64,000 bases of DNA, taken from assembly GCF_024139115.2 (NCBI RefSeq), contig NC_085141.1, positions 368,303,925 through 368,367,924 on the forward strand. Reading direction: 5' to 3'. The notes under the pieces are model-generated. The model was given only the letters and a program-made list of their open reading frames with translations. It ran no database searches and was not told the DNA's origin. Below, piece after piece: positions 24,001-33,344 of this stretch. Each line of letters opens with the position of its first letter. Within the stretch, counting starts at the first letter, position 1. Source of the DNA: Armigeres subalbatus. Lineage: Eukaryota; Arthropoda; Insecta; Diptera; Culicidae. Position numbers and translations under genes: made by a program.

Positions 24001-27000
24001 AGATGTCGTAAAATCCCGATTAATCGATTAGTTACTAATCGATTACTCTTGATTTTTGTCGATTATTGAATCGATTAATCATTGTATAGTAATCGATTCG
24101 AAATTAATCGATTATCACAACGATGAATCGATTAATCGAAATAATCAATTAATTTTCGACATCCTTATGATGTCGTAAAATTCTGATTAATCGATTAGTA
24201 ACTAATCGATTACTCACGATTCCTCTCGATTACTGAATCGATTAATCGTTGGGTAATAATCGATTCAACATTAATCGATTATTATAACGATTAATCGATT
24301 AATCGAAGTAATCGATTAATTTACGACATCTCTACTTGTTCTACACAGCTGTGCAGTAACCAACACAAAAGGAGCGCATACAAAGCGAGAATCACCGTTT
24401 TCTGTGGAGGCTGCCTAATTCGATTATGTTTTTTCGCACTTGTATACAAGTTTGATAAATTTGTTATCATGGCTTGTTATGATTCGAAACAGTTTTTGCC
24501 TCTCTTTTATCGTTGTTCGTTATCTATTGAGAGCGATTTCTGCAAACTCTGCTCATTGGACTTGAAACAAATGAAAACGGACTTCTCGTCTGAGATCTTG
24601 TAGGCAGTATCCATTGCTGATCGGTCACCGTTGAGTGATTTGATAAAACAAGCCATATCTGCTACTGTTGGTGGCGTGGCATCTACGGAAAATACAAAAG
24701 CCAGCGTGTTCGTCACTGTAACTTCACTCGTAATTTCGATCGAAAATTTCTATATTCGATCAAACATAAAACCGTAAGCAGAACTGCGAGTGAACAAAAG
24801 CAACTTGTCTGATCGGAATCTGATCGTTCACTGCAACGACACTCTGATATGCAGAGTTAGCTGAAAATATAGCTCATGCTCTTTATGAGCACAAAACTTT
24901 TAGAACAATGCACAGTAACATGTTGCTTCTTCAATAGATGTCGAACAATCAGACCCACTTTTTGGGACCTTCACTAAGTCGCCTTACAGCCAGTCGACCG
25001 AAAAAGTCGTGGTGTCCTGATAATGCAGAATAGTTAATACATTTGCGCAGATAGCATGGGGTCAGCTTAGAGCATCTGTGCTGAAATGCGATCGACTCTG
25101 GGAGCTTTGTAGGATCTCATGCCTTGGATGGTTGCTCCAATATTCTGCAGTGACAGAGTTTTTTTTTCAGTAAACGCGAGTAATGTAGGTATAGCACCCT
25201 TGGTGGATCTCGCTTAATGATTGGTGGTGCATCAAAACTTAAAGAAGTTGCTCGAAGTGCTCAAACCAAAGTTTCAGCTGACCAATTGGGTTGGTCAGTA
25301 TCTGACCTATCGCGTCTTTCATTGGCATCTTTGAATTAGTCATCCTTGCTCCACTCAGGCGACAATCCACCCACGCTCACTTAGTCCGTCTGCACCAACG
25401 CACATTTGAATTCGCTTTTTAGAACAGAATACCGTTGGCGGGACAAGCTTTTTGCTACTCTTGATGGTCGCTCACTGCTCTTCTACGCTGCCACCTTCCG
25501 CAAATTTTGCTACCCTATATCCATGTTCTTCCACGATCCTCCACGAATCTCTTCACAACTGGATTTTCTGGTCGGATTGTGTTGAATCCGAGCAATGCGT
25601 AATCGAATCTAGAAGGGTCCATCTGCATTTTGGCTGATGCAGATGTAGATTGTCAGTATGTCCATCATGAGAATCCGTTGTGACATTGTATACGTCGAGG
25701 GGGAACGATCGATCTCCCATTCACTATGTCGCTTTTGCCACATAATTCAGCAAGCAACTCACCTGTTACATTCATTACTCATAAACCATGATATCCCATG
25801 ACCAGTTAATAGTTCCAACTGAAACTTGATTTGCTTTTGAAATTCGTAATCTATAAGCATTTCCACAGCTATAAATTGGAAGCTTTTCTATCCCTGCCAT
25901 TGCATAAAAGGAATTCGGTGTGGCACGTACAATGGATATTGGATATACTATGTTGTTCGCAAGGGAAATTGGAGACCCGTCGATATTTGTTAACGCAACG
26001 CTCTTGTAGTTTTGCAAGTCCGAAAAATTGTTCCCTGAAAGTACGCCAGAACTCATGCAAACCAAAGAACTTTTAAAAAACCGCTTGAGTAGCTATACCC
26101 AACAAACAATTTAGGCTGAATAAACTGGTTTTATAACTGAAAGGTTTTCTAAAAGATTACAAGAACTTCTTGTAGGGTTTTAGTGAAATGCCTTCAGCGT
26201 GTGCTTATAGTCTCACAGCGTGTCAATCGGCGAGCAGCAAGCCATGACTCTGCCTCTTCTGGTCAGACGCATCCACGGAGAGTCGCTGTCATAATTTCGT
26301 TCCGGCCATTTAGGGCCACACATTTTGGCGATCCTGCCAGTCTACTTTTTGGATCCTGTCGCTGATTTCATGAGGTGAGTTGAATTCAAGTGGTTAAATT
26401 GTGAAGAGTGATATATTTTAGTTTGCAAAATCACAAGGCGCGTCTGGAAGACCGTCGGAAAAGTTTATGGTTTGCAAAATCACAGGACGCGTCTCGAAGA
26501 CCGTCAGAAACTGATTTGTGGTTTGCACGCGTCTCAAAGACCGTCGGAAAATGGTTTGAAATGGCGCTTCTGAAACACCGCTGGAAAAATGGTTTGTGGT
26601 TTGAAGAACCACAAGGCTTGTCTGGAATACCGTATGAAATTGGTTTGTGGTTTGCTAAATTAAAATGCGCGTATGGAAGGCCGGTGAAAATGGTTTGTGG
26701 TTTAGAAAACTATAAAGCGTGCCTGAAAGATGGCCGGAACATGTAAAATTCCAATGTGCGTATGGAAGACCAACGGAAAATGGTTTACGGTCTAGAAAGT
26801 CCTGCGAACCTTGATTTTGTTTAAAACAAATTTAGATTTCATGTAGCCACTTGGCGGCGTTAGTGTACAGCCAGTAGCCATGGCAGTAGTACAGCCAGTA
26901 GCGTTAGTGTACTACCAGTTGAGCTGTGACATAACGAATTCTGAGCGAAACGCAGAGATAATCTATGCTGCACTGTTTCGAAACTGTTCGGAAAGCCAAA

Positions 27001-30000
27001 TATATGAGGGGGAATGACGGCTTTGGCAGGTTTTGTTCTATTATTGGCAGAGGTTTTTTTTATGACTGACTAGGCTCAAATTTGGCCTAAACATTCTTTG
27101 CATATCAAAGAATATTGTGGCCAAATTTAATAAAATTTGGTCGACAAAAGCCCCCCTGCCAATAATTGAACAAAACCTGCCATATCCGTCTTTCCCCTAT
27201 TTGGAAATTTATTTTGGAATGTACTGACTTAGTAGCCACAGCGGAAAATATAATAAGGTTGCCGGATTTCTCAAAGCTATTCGGAAATTCGAATTTATTA
27301 TGCGAAAGATTAGTTTGGAGTTATTGGCTAGCAGTACTAGTTTACACGTCTCTCATTTGGGTATAATATCTCAGATTTTGCGGAATTCAAGATAAACGTC
27401 ATTCGAAAAGAGTTTGCTCGGAAGGCCAACATCAATATGCTGAAGTTGAGATTGATGGTGTACTATACGCGAAACTGAAAGTTGGATTAAATGTACGGAT
27501 TTGGAATGGATTTGAATTGGATTTGGATTTGGTGTGGATGTGGATTAGATTTGGGTTGATTTGGATTGGATTTGGATTGGATTTGGATTGGATTTGGATT
27601 GGATTTGGATTGGATTTGGATTGGATTTGGATTGGATTTGAATTGGATTTGATTTGGATTGAATTTGGATTAGCATGGATTTTCTTATCTTTATTAGGTT
27701 GTTTTTAAATCTTATTAGTAATGAAGTTCAACACCGCTTAGTTTTGGATTGCATTTGGGTAAGATTTGGAATGTTTTAGGAAATACTTGAAAGTACTGTA
27801 TTTGGTAAAAACTCAGATAACAAAAGAAGGCCATTGGCTTTGTAATTTTCTTTTCTCTAATCATCCATTCATTACTTAGATCCTAATTTTAAAGCTTGTA
27901 TAGATTTGTGGCACGGAATAGGAACGAAAGTATGAATCACGTTTTATCTTTCGCGACCCACAGTTTGGGAACCCATGTTCTAAATCATTGTTCTGGTATT
28001 AAAACCATGATGTTGAGACAAGTTTATTTTGGTGTGCAGTTTTCAATGGAGTTAACCGGTTGCTCAAATGCAACAAATGTTTGTTTACCTTCGTTTCATT
28101 TTAATAACCCAGGAGAAAACAAGCATTGCTTCTTATATTAGATTTTTTTTTGTGTGGTTTTAAAGAGGGGTTTGAATAAAACGCCTTCAGCTTGTCAATC
28201 GGCGAGAAGCAAGCCATGACTCTGCCTCTTCTGGTCAGATCTTCGCAGCGTGTACACGCATCCACGGAGAGTCGCTGTCATAATTTCCGGCCATTTAGTG
28301 CCACACACTTGAAAGTATTCCTGTAAGTATGTGTGAGTTTCTTAAGGTCCATAAAGTGGGTTCATATAAATTCTAACAAGTTCATTTTTGGAGCGTTCGT
28401 TTGTTTTAGGAGCTTGTTAGACATCCTGAGTGTCCATAAGAAGTTGAAGAAGTTAAAGTTGAAAAATAGTTGATAAAGGTCTTTGGATGATTGTTAGGAT
28501 TTCAACAAACAACAGCTCATAAGTATTTTGGAAGCTTCACGAGAATACCGTAGCTTGAGGGATTCCTGAATGATCATTGGTTAACAATCTTAGACGATTT
28601 GATATTGGTGGTCAACAACCACGCAGAGGTGAAACAAAATATTCGTGGTGGGTTTCCTGTGAACCTGGGGTTGGATCGAGTTTTCACTGGCGATGTAAAG
28701 TGCACCTCTGGAATGGAATTACGAGAGTGTGGTTTACGACGACTTTAAGAAGTAATGCTTCCTATGTCAAGCTACCGGACATCGTAAGAGTTCTTGTCCG
28801 ACGAGAAAAAGAAAACTGTTGCGAATAAAACCAGGATTAGGGATAGGTACGTTGGAAAGAATAGTACAGACCAAAAAAGCGGGTCTGATGGAAAACGAAA
28901 TTGTCGAAGCAGAAATGAATGAAAGAAAAGCTAGCATCGGGCCCAATTTGCTTAATAGGATCTAGCGAACATGTTTCTTGTTGCAAAAAGTTCTCGTCGA
29001 AACAATAAATAACATTTTTTTGCAAATACAATAGCTTTGTTAAGATTTTAATAAACGACTGAGCCCTCACAAACAGATCAGATGAAAATATAACTCTTAT
29101 AGCCTATTCAGATTACGCCATTAATGATATAATAATTGGCGTTTCAGGGTAAATACGCTTTATGATGTCATTATTTACGTAATATTCCATACATTTTGCG
29201 CTGTCAAAAGATACCCGCTAAAAAGAGTCATAAAGAATTTATTACGAACAATTATTACGAGAGAGCTTTCGTTCTAACTGGGATGCAGGGAGAAATTCAA
29301 CAAAACAAAACTGACAATCGTCACGCTCTCTTTGCCAGAGAGAAAATTCTCTCTGTTTTCATTTCGTTTCGTAGTTGACAGTCATGCTCTTTCTGTCGCA
29401 GCAGGGTCGAATGCATGTTAGATGGAAATCTTCTGAGTGCTGAAGAATAACTCGGATTGTGATGGTTTTGTGGAAAGCATTTTATATGATAAAAAATAAT
29501 GATGATAATTATTTATTCTCTACTTATTCAACATGAATTTTTTTAAAAACAGATGCTCTCTAGAATTAACATGAAGTATTTAACTTAAACCTAGATTTAA
29601 TAGAACAAATCGAATAAATTTTCAAAGTTCAAGGGCCAATGTGGAAGACAATTTAAAACGTAGGAATGGTTGTAAAACGAATATATTTGATGAATAAACA
29701 TGATTTCATAAATTGTTTCAATTCTGCTCCTTGAATGGCTTAATATACTTTGGATTTCAACATTTTTCACGTGGGACAACTGTACGATTTGAATGGGATG
29801 TATATAGAAAGTAGAATAACCTTAAATAAAACATGGATTGGTAATGCATTAATTCATCCAAAATCCAGTTTAAATTATATCACATTCACACGATTCGATT
29901 TTGTTAGAAGCTGTATCATTGATTGTCGAGTAGAACGCAATGGTTCAGTCTCCATTTTTGAAAAAAAAAAAAATGCTGGGTTGCTCTTCATACATGGAGA

Positions 30001-31191
30001 TACTGGTGGAAATACATTTTAGTTCGATAATATTTCTTGAAAATTGGTCCAATCGTCCTTTTTTTTATTTATTTGTGAGAATTCCCAAAAGTATCTAAAT
30101 TTTTCTATCAAATCTCCGTTCGATCATAGTACAGAATCAAAATACTTTTTAAACTTAAAAATAAATTGAGGAATAGTCTGATTCCCCGAAGAACGGCACA
30201 CCCAACTAATGAATGAGCTTCGCTCATTATCCTTAATGAGATCTTCAAATATTCTTCGAAAATCCCTTTTCATATTTTTTTAATATTTTTTTTTCGTAGA
30301 AACTTTGTTCAGAAAAAAATGTTCGATTGTCGCCACACAAATGCTTGATTTCGCAAATTAAATTTTAAAACTCTCCTTGAATTCAACCCTGTATTAGCGT
30401 GCAAATGAGGAAACATGGAAACGTCAAGATATATTATCTTGCTGCAGTCTGAACACCTCGTAATAATTGGATACCCTCTCACTTAACAAAGTCATAAATA
30501 GCCCAATCTGAATAGGCTATTAGACAGTTGTTTGAATTTTGCAAAAGTGGTTGGCTACACTTGAAGAGGGGCTTATGAAGATAAAGGTGGTTATCCATAA
30601 AGATGGTTAATGGTCCATGGTACAATGGTCCAAAGGTCCATGATTGAGATAATTATTAGTTTCAATAGTGTTTAATCTTTGATTTGTTAATTTGTTTTTT
30701 TTGTGGATTCGTAGAAAAACAAATCATTAGGCTAAGGTGGCTGTAACAGTAGACGCGATCGTGCGCAATAATCGTATATAAAGGAATAACAATTATTATC
30801 ATTGTTTTAGTCGCAGTCTGTGAGTAATATTAATTCCGTTCGTGGTCAACCATACTACGGATGGTCAGCGAATACTAAAGACGTTCGCACCAGAATCCCA
30901 AAATGGCCTGCTCTCACCTCGCGTTTCAGATGGTGCAAATCTTTAAATATGAACACGGCTTGAAACTATTTTAACCTTTTCACAGATTTCACGAGATATC
31001 GTGTTGAAAGATACTTATGGATATAAAACACTTTTACCCATACAACGTACCTTGAGACCCTCGTACACGATAGACAGCACTGCGAGTGTCACACAGAGGG
31101 CCACCATCGCTCCAGTCGTGCTCACCGTGAGTCCCTGGAAGAACACATCGCCCACGTCGGCACCCCACCAGAATGACATGTGCATGTGCAT
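17981..31191 (-). CDS. Ctr1: High-affinity copper transporter, SLC31/Ctr1 family (3 coding exons)
   Basis: This gene encodes a plasma-membrane Cu(I) uptake channel of the Ctr family, which works as a homotrimer. I assembled 204 aa from exons 31191-31051, 18881-18524 and 18096-17981, all with GT-AG introns in matching phase (0, then 1). The N-terminus starts MHMHMSFWWG, methionine clusters being Cu(I) ligands. TM1 is about residues 27-44 and is followed by YEGLK, a family signature. A basic loop (RARAARERKR) follows, then TM2 with the M113-x3-M117 selectivity motif and TM3 with G130-x3-G134. The tail ends HHQHC, comparable to the His/Cys ending of human CTR1. An in-frame TGA shortly upstream of ATG 31191 fixes the start. 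Length is in the family range (about 170-270 aa in insects). The assignment to a named Drosophila paralogue (Ctr1A, B or C) is not made. Intron 1 is 12.2 kb of TE-rich DNA. Confidence 0.93.
18097..18523 (-). other. Ctr1 intron 2 (427 bp)
   Basis: It is bounded by GTGAGT and TGCAG with a T-rich tract before the acceptor. No element was recognised inside. Confidence 0.85.
18524..18881 (-). CDS. Ctr1: Ctr1 coding exon 2 (TM2 and TM3)
   Basis: The acceptor is TTTTTACAG/GTCCAT and the donor is GGCAG/GTGAGT. The exon covers residues 48-166 and the first base of codon 167. It carries the cytoplasmic loop, MxxxM in TM2 and GxxxG in TM3. If the donor is not used, the frame reads only two more codons to TAA at 18518-18516, giving a 168-aa form without the His/Cys tail. 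Frames on the other strand and in other phases here are shadows. Confidence 0.93.
19920..20150. repeat. Degenerate tandem pair, about 112-bp unit
   Basis: Two imperfect units share CCCATACAAATGAAACATCA/CCATACAAATGAAACAGACA and TTTCTTCATGC/TTTCTGCATAAC. A related sequence is at 7970-8150. Confidence 0.6.
20240..20800. repeat. Degenerate GGAATTTTC repeat field
   Basis: Imperfect units such as AAGGAATTTTCAAAGGAATT and TCCTTCGGATTT. Short frames here only reflect the periodicity. Confidence 0.65.
20801..21121. other. Intronic spacer in Ctr1 intron 1
   Basis: Contains GAGAGTGACGCTGATACTCA and similar simple motifs. No gene seen. Confidence 0.3.
21122..21440. mobile_element. Foldback element, about 319 bp
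   Basis: The left arm (GGCGAATAAAG, then AAGAAGAAGAAGCTAAAAGA and GGAATGGCACGGGAAAG, 21123-21203) is the imperfect reverse complement of the right arm (21365-21439). The spacer is about 160 bp. It is non-coding. Confidence 0.75.
21441..22454. other. Intronic sequence without recognisable gene
   Basis: Short frames are unrelated to known domains. AGGAATGTCCCTGG-type GGAATTCC units occur near 22170-22210. Confidence 0.35.
22455..22540 (-). repeat. tRNA-like remnant (B-box match)
   Basis: On the minus strand GGTTTGAATCC (22478-22468) fits a T-arm/B-box. The upstream anticodon and D arms cannot be folded convincingly. It may be a decayed tRNA-derived SINE head. Confidence 0.3.
22625..22783. mobile_element. 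MITE with TAA target duplication, 159 bp
   Basis: TAA at 22622-22624 and 22784-22786 flanks inverted termini GGGGTCGTACACTTATTACG and, from the right, GGGGTCGTACACATATTACG. A 3-bp TAA/TTA duplication fits PIF/Harbinger-type elements. It is non-coding. Confidence 0.8.
22787..23430. other. Intronic sequence, nothing recognised
   Basis: Frames on both strands around 22913-23301 overlap and none has a recognisable domain. Confidence 0.35.
23431..23918. mobile_element. TA-flanked element, 488 bp
   Basis: TA at 23429-23430 and 23919-23920 flanks CACGCTAACCTG and its near reverse complement CAGATTAGCGTG. Internal motifs built on CCCAGATTT and AATCTGGGTA occur in both orientations. It is non-coding. 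Confidence 0.75.
24002..24330. repeat. Tandem pair of 162-bp TAATCGATTA units with inverted ends
   Basis: The two units, 24002-24163 and 24169-24330, are the same length and are separated by CTTAT. Each starts GATGTCGTAAAA and ends with its reverse complement (TTTTCGACATC or TTTACGACATC). Each interior is packed with ATTAATCGATTA palindromes. They look like two adjacent copies of one foldback MITE. Confidence 0.85.
24500..24730 (-). pseudogene. Possible retrotransposon ORF1 N-terminal fragment
   Basis: A 69-codon minus-strand frame (24716-24507) includes VADMACFIKSLNGD and AYKISDEKSVFICFKS. This resembles the N-terminal region of ORF1-type proteins of mosquito retroelements. The match is by eye only. 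The frame ends abruptly and no zinc knuckle follows on this strand. Confidence 0.35.
24930..25640 (-). pseudogene. LINE fragment: linker and start of reverse transcriptase
   Basis: On the minus strand around 25140-25060 the translation gives MRSYKAP-VDRISAQML, the fingers motif (NKAPG-D-I) of a non-LTR reverse transcriptase. Upstream on that strand (25640-25200) are residues fitting the endonuclease-to-RT linker, interrupted by several stops. It is heavily decayed. Confidence 0.55.
25775..26090 (-). CDS. Unidentified protein-like open frame
   Basis: A minus-strand frame runs from about 26090 to TAA at 25777-25775, with ATG at 26065 or 26056. The peptide has balanced composition, includes DGSPISLANNI and VGTINWSWDIMVYE, and lacks low complexity. 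It is unlike the surrounding TE-derived frames. I do not recognise a family. It could be a terminal exon, a remnant of transferred or viral DNA, or chance. The immediate upstream sequence has an in-frame TAG, so the frame is short. Confidence 0.3.
26190..26322. repeat. Dispersed repeat, copy 1 (second at 28182-28307)
   Basis: It shares TCAATCGGCGAGCAGCAAGC, CATGACTCTGCCTCTTCTGG and CATCCACGGAGAGTCGCTGT with 28182-28307 in direct orientation. The copies differ by indels, so they are two insertions of one family or an old segmental duplication 2 kb apart. Confidence 0.75.
26408..26800 (+). repeat. Minisatellite, about 50-60 bp units
   Basis: About seven imperfect units contain AAATGGTTTGTGGTTTGCAA and GCGCGTCTGGAAGACCGTCG. 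The open frame across it (26408-26746) simply reads the repeat and gives a periodic LWFAK-type peptide. Confidence 0.75.
27006..27199. mobile_element. MITE, about 194 bp
   Basis: The left arm (GGGGGAATGACGG, then GGCAGGTTTTGTTC) is mirrored by the right arm (GAACAAAACCTGCC, then CCGTCTTTCCCC). The inner part AATTATTGGCAGGGG matches as well. It is non-coding. Confidence 0.75.
27495..27680 (+). repeat. 12-bp satellite GGATTTGGATTG
   Basis: More than ten nearly perfect units, becoming irregular at both edges. Read in frame it gives a W/L/D/G-rich periodic peptide (27517-27708), which is not a gene. Confidence 0.9.
28182..28307. repeat. Dispersed repeat, copy 2
   Basis: Partner of the repeat at 26190-26322 in the same orientation. 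Confidence 0.75.
28577..28965 (+). pseudogene. Retroelement ORF1 remnant with CCHC zinc knuckle
   Basis: The frame starting at 28756 reads CFLCQATGHRKSSC, a perfect C-x2-C-x4-H-x4-C knuckle, followed by a basic run and a stop near 28963. An in-frame TAA lies directly upstream of the first Cys, and the preceding frame (28577-28828) is in another phase. This is therefore a frameshifted nucleic-acid-binding ORF1 or Gag piece. Confidence 0.55.
29100..30519. mobile_element. Non-autonomous element with TTA duplication, 1420 bp
   Basis: TTA at 29097-29099 and 30520-30522 flanks perfect 15-bp inverted repeats TAGCCTATTCAGATT and AATCTGAATAGGCTA. A 3-bp TTA duplication suggests a PIF/Harbinger-like mechanism. 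The interior has a 90-codon plus-strand frame (29750-30022) with no transposase motif and many A/T runs. It is therefore probably a deletion derivative. Confidence 0.65.
31051..31191 (-). CDS. Ctr1: Ctr1 coding exon 1 (residues 1-47)
   Basis: The exon starts at ATG 31191 with an A-rich insect context (CAAAATG) and ends at CTCAAG/GTACGT, a good donor. It encodes the methionine-rich N-terminus and TM1 up to YEGLK. A competing frame (31390-31034) lacks any such features and is a shadow. Confidence 0.93.
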
Positions 31192-31420
31192 TTTTGTGCA
31201 AAACTTTCAGTAAGGTTGTCTGTTTTGAACAGTTGTTTTTAGTTTTTTTATGAGCGATCTCAACGCAAACCAGAGCACAGTAGTAGCGCCGTGATTCGAT
31301 CCACTGAATCTGAAATTCAAACAAGAAAAAGCATAGAGTAAGCATGATAAAAGGCGTTACAACAACAAACGATGTTAATTGCACAAACAAAACCAGCTGG
31401 CAGCGATAACAGGTTTGGAT

Positions 31421-31428
31421 TGCGCTCG
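31421..31428 (+). promoter_or_regulatory. Candidate metal response element core
   Basis: TGCGCTCG fits the MTF-1 core TGCRCNC and lies about 230 bp upstream of the Ctr1 start codon. Metal-responsive copper importers of insects can be MTF-1 targets. A single 7-bp match is weak evidence. Confidence 0.25.
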
Positions 31429-31804
31429 ATCTGCGTAACCCTATATGATCGTTTCTTTTAATATATGTACAGTGAAGATTTAGTATGAAAAATTATTACG
31501 ATGTTAAAGGAGAGCATGCTTTGACTCATAAATAGGGAATCCGGTGTAATATACATCGGCGTTTAGGCCGCTTTGACAGCTAACGACAATATTTTAATTA
31601 TGATAAGAGTCTTTTTGTCTCGATCAGGAAGAGAATCGACTTTTGTGGTCGGTAACTGTTCGTGCGTGTATATCATATGGCCCGTGATAAGAAACCTGTC
31701 TTGTTATCAAGCGACAACACAACACACTTACTCAGTATCTGATATACTGACATAGTTTGATAAAGAGATGGAACCTCAAGAAATGCTGGCCTCGGATACC
31801 GAAT

Positions 31805-32131
31805 TTAAACATGGATAGAAATTGTGTTCATTAATCCGAAACAACCTTCTTTAATTGCACTGCCCTCGGTGCTTGTATTAACAGCGATCAGTTCGGAGCT
31901 CGCTCGATCGACGCGCGAAAGTAGTGCGAAAAACCCAATGACACATATGCCATACCCGCACAAGAGAGCGACGACCGCCAACGCTGGAAGTCGTGCAAAG
32001 CAAGCTTTTATTAACATCCCTGCTCCAGCTGCACTAATCAGTCGTCCATAAGCATCACTCAAGGCACCATCCACCTTTATGCAATATTTGCCAACTATGG
32101 TTTTCCAACGAAAGCAAAAAGATTGCCCCAA
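31805..32131 (-). other. Unassigned hydrophobic open frame
   Basis: This minus-strand frame contains a long Ala/Leu/Val-rich stretch (LPALAVVALLCGYGICVIGF) and ends with TAA. The opening codon is TTG, not ATG, and the first in-frame ATG leaves about 70 residues. It lies in the putative Ctr1 leader intron. It may be chance, a small membrane peptide or a TE piece. Confidence 0.25.
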
Positions 32132-33210
32132 TTTTTGCAGACATACTTACAGTAAGCAAAACCAAGTATCGATTTAATAACAAACCATGCGAATCGATGC
32201 TTACCTATAATGAGCAGTCGTAGTAGGCCGTTCTTTCGAGACTTCGTCCCTGATTGTGATTATTGTCGTCCAAAATACCCTCACGTTCAGCAGCTGAGTC
32301 GTGACTGAGCTGCAGAAATCGAGATAAAAAAAATCACACAAAACACATTACACTTTGGATAAACAGATTGCTGCACCGTCGGTGACGAGCAGTGATGGGC
32401 AGTTTTTTTTGTCTTATTTTCAGATCATTCAATTTGCAGCTGAGCCATCATTATTATTTATGTTGATTGTATTTGTTAATCACATAGAAATGAACGCGCC
32501 CGTAGACTCTTGCGACTGCCCGTACTGCGACGTTGACAGGCAAGTTCTATACTGAATCCATTCACTCTTGTCCAGTTTGTGTACTTCTATCTCTGCCTCC
32601 TTCTGCGTCGATCTTACTTGTGGGTCGTTTGTGCATGGAAAAGGTAGTTTCTACATTTAAAGCGCCTTGTTGGAGGGTGGTGGGTCTGGGCATCCGAGGG
32701 AGATGAGGAACAAGTTTACCTTGAGTTTGACATACTGTTTGATGGGATTGAATTTGGTGGTGGTATTTGTATGCTGGTTTCTTGCAACATATGCTTTCAG
32801 ACATATTTCAACCTACGACTTGCATGGAAGATGAGGAATTTCGCTAATCGATTCGACAGTTGATGGATGCTCGTTTCCTATGATCAATGTACAAAAGCTT
32901 TTGTGTGTTTTCAGCTTTTTGCGAATTTAATTGAGTTGATCATCAAACAATGTTTACGTGTTCGCTACAAACCGTTCAAAAAAGAAATATGGCGGCCCAT
33001 GTGCTACGGAATCATTCGCTGGTTTAGTTCTGCTTGTACGCACGCTTTACCGAGTTGGCGCTGCGATCGTCATTCTCTCTCGTTAGACCGGCTGTCAGAC
33101 ACCGTCACTCCAGTTTATTATTGTTTACATCGGTAGTTTTCAATAAGCACTTTGCAATCATTGCATGTTGTAAATTTGTTTAGTAAGATTAGATACTTAA
33201 GAATCGCATA

Positions 33211-33344
33211 ATGACTACAACGGCCACACCGATGGCTGCAGTTGATCTGCTGCAGCAAGCTCTTAACTCAAATATCATTCCAAATCAAGAATATTTGCTA
33301 CAGGGATCTATTCTGGATTCGGCCACAGAGCATTTGCTGCACCG
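33211..33344 (+). CDS. MED18: MED18 exon 1
   Basis: Begins at ATG 33211 and ends CACCG/GTAAGC with two bases of the Arg codon. It encodes the N-terminal 44 residues, including EYLLQGSILDSATEHLLH. Confidence 0.93.

Larger units (their letters stand above)
18882..31050 (-). other. Ctr1 intron 1 (12.2 kb)
   Basis: It is bounded by GTACGT at 31050 and TTTACAG at 18882. The content is almost entirely repeats: LINE pieces, MITEs, foldbacks and tandem repeats, listed separately. The stretches 18882-19919 and 30520-31050 hold nothing that I recognise. Confidence 0.9.
31219..32306 (-). promoter_or_regulatory. Candidate Ctr1 5' leader: initiator, leader exon and intron
   Basis: On the minus strand an arthropod initiator-like TCAGTC lies at 32308-32303. 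About 100 bp further is ATTATAG/GTAAGC, a good donor (exon end 32205). A weaker acceptor, TTCAAAACAG/ACAACC, lies at 31219, just upstream of the start codon. Together they suggest a spliced non-coding first exon (32306-32205). No transcript evidence is available. Confidence 0.3.
31192..33210. promoter_or_regulatory. Shared upstream region of Ctr1 and MED18
   Basis: The two start codons, on opposite strands, are 2.0 kb apart. Candidate Ctr1 leader and metal-response signals are listed separately. Upstream of MED18 the region from 33040 to 33210 has no clear TATA box. The MED18 ATG context is GCATAATGA, with A at -3. Confidence 0.5.

Noticed and set aside
24002..24330. TAATCGATTA arrays as an origin of replication or telomere-type repeat
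   Set aside because: Each unit has inverted ends like a MITE, and nothing supports a replication function.
27517..27708. W/L/D-rich peptide as a gene
   Set aside because: It is the translation of a 12-bp satellite.
31034..31390. 118-codon minus-strand frame over Ctr1 exon 1
   Set aside because: It is the wrong phase of the exon that encodes MHMHMSFWWG to YEGLK.
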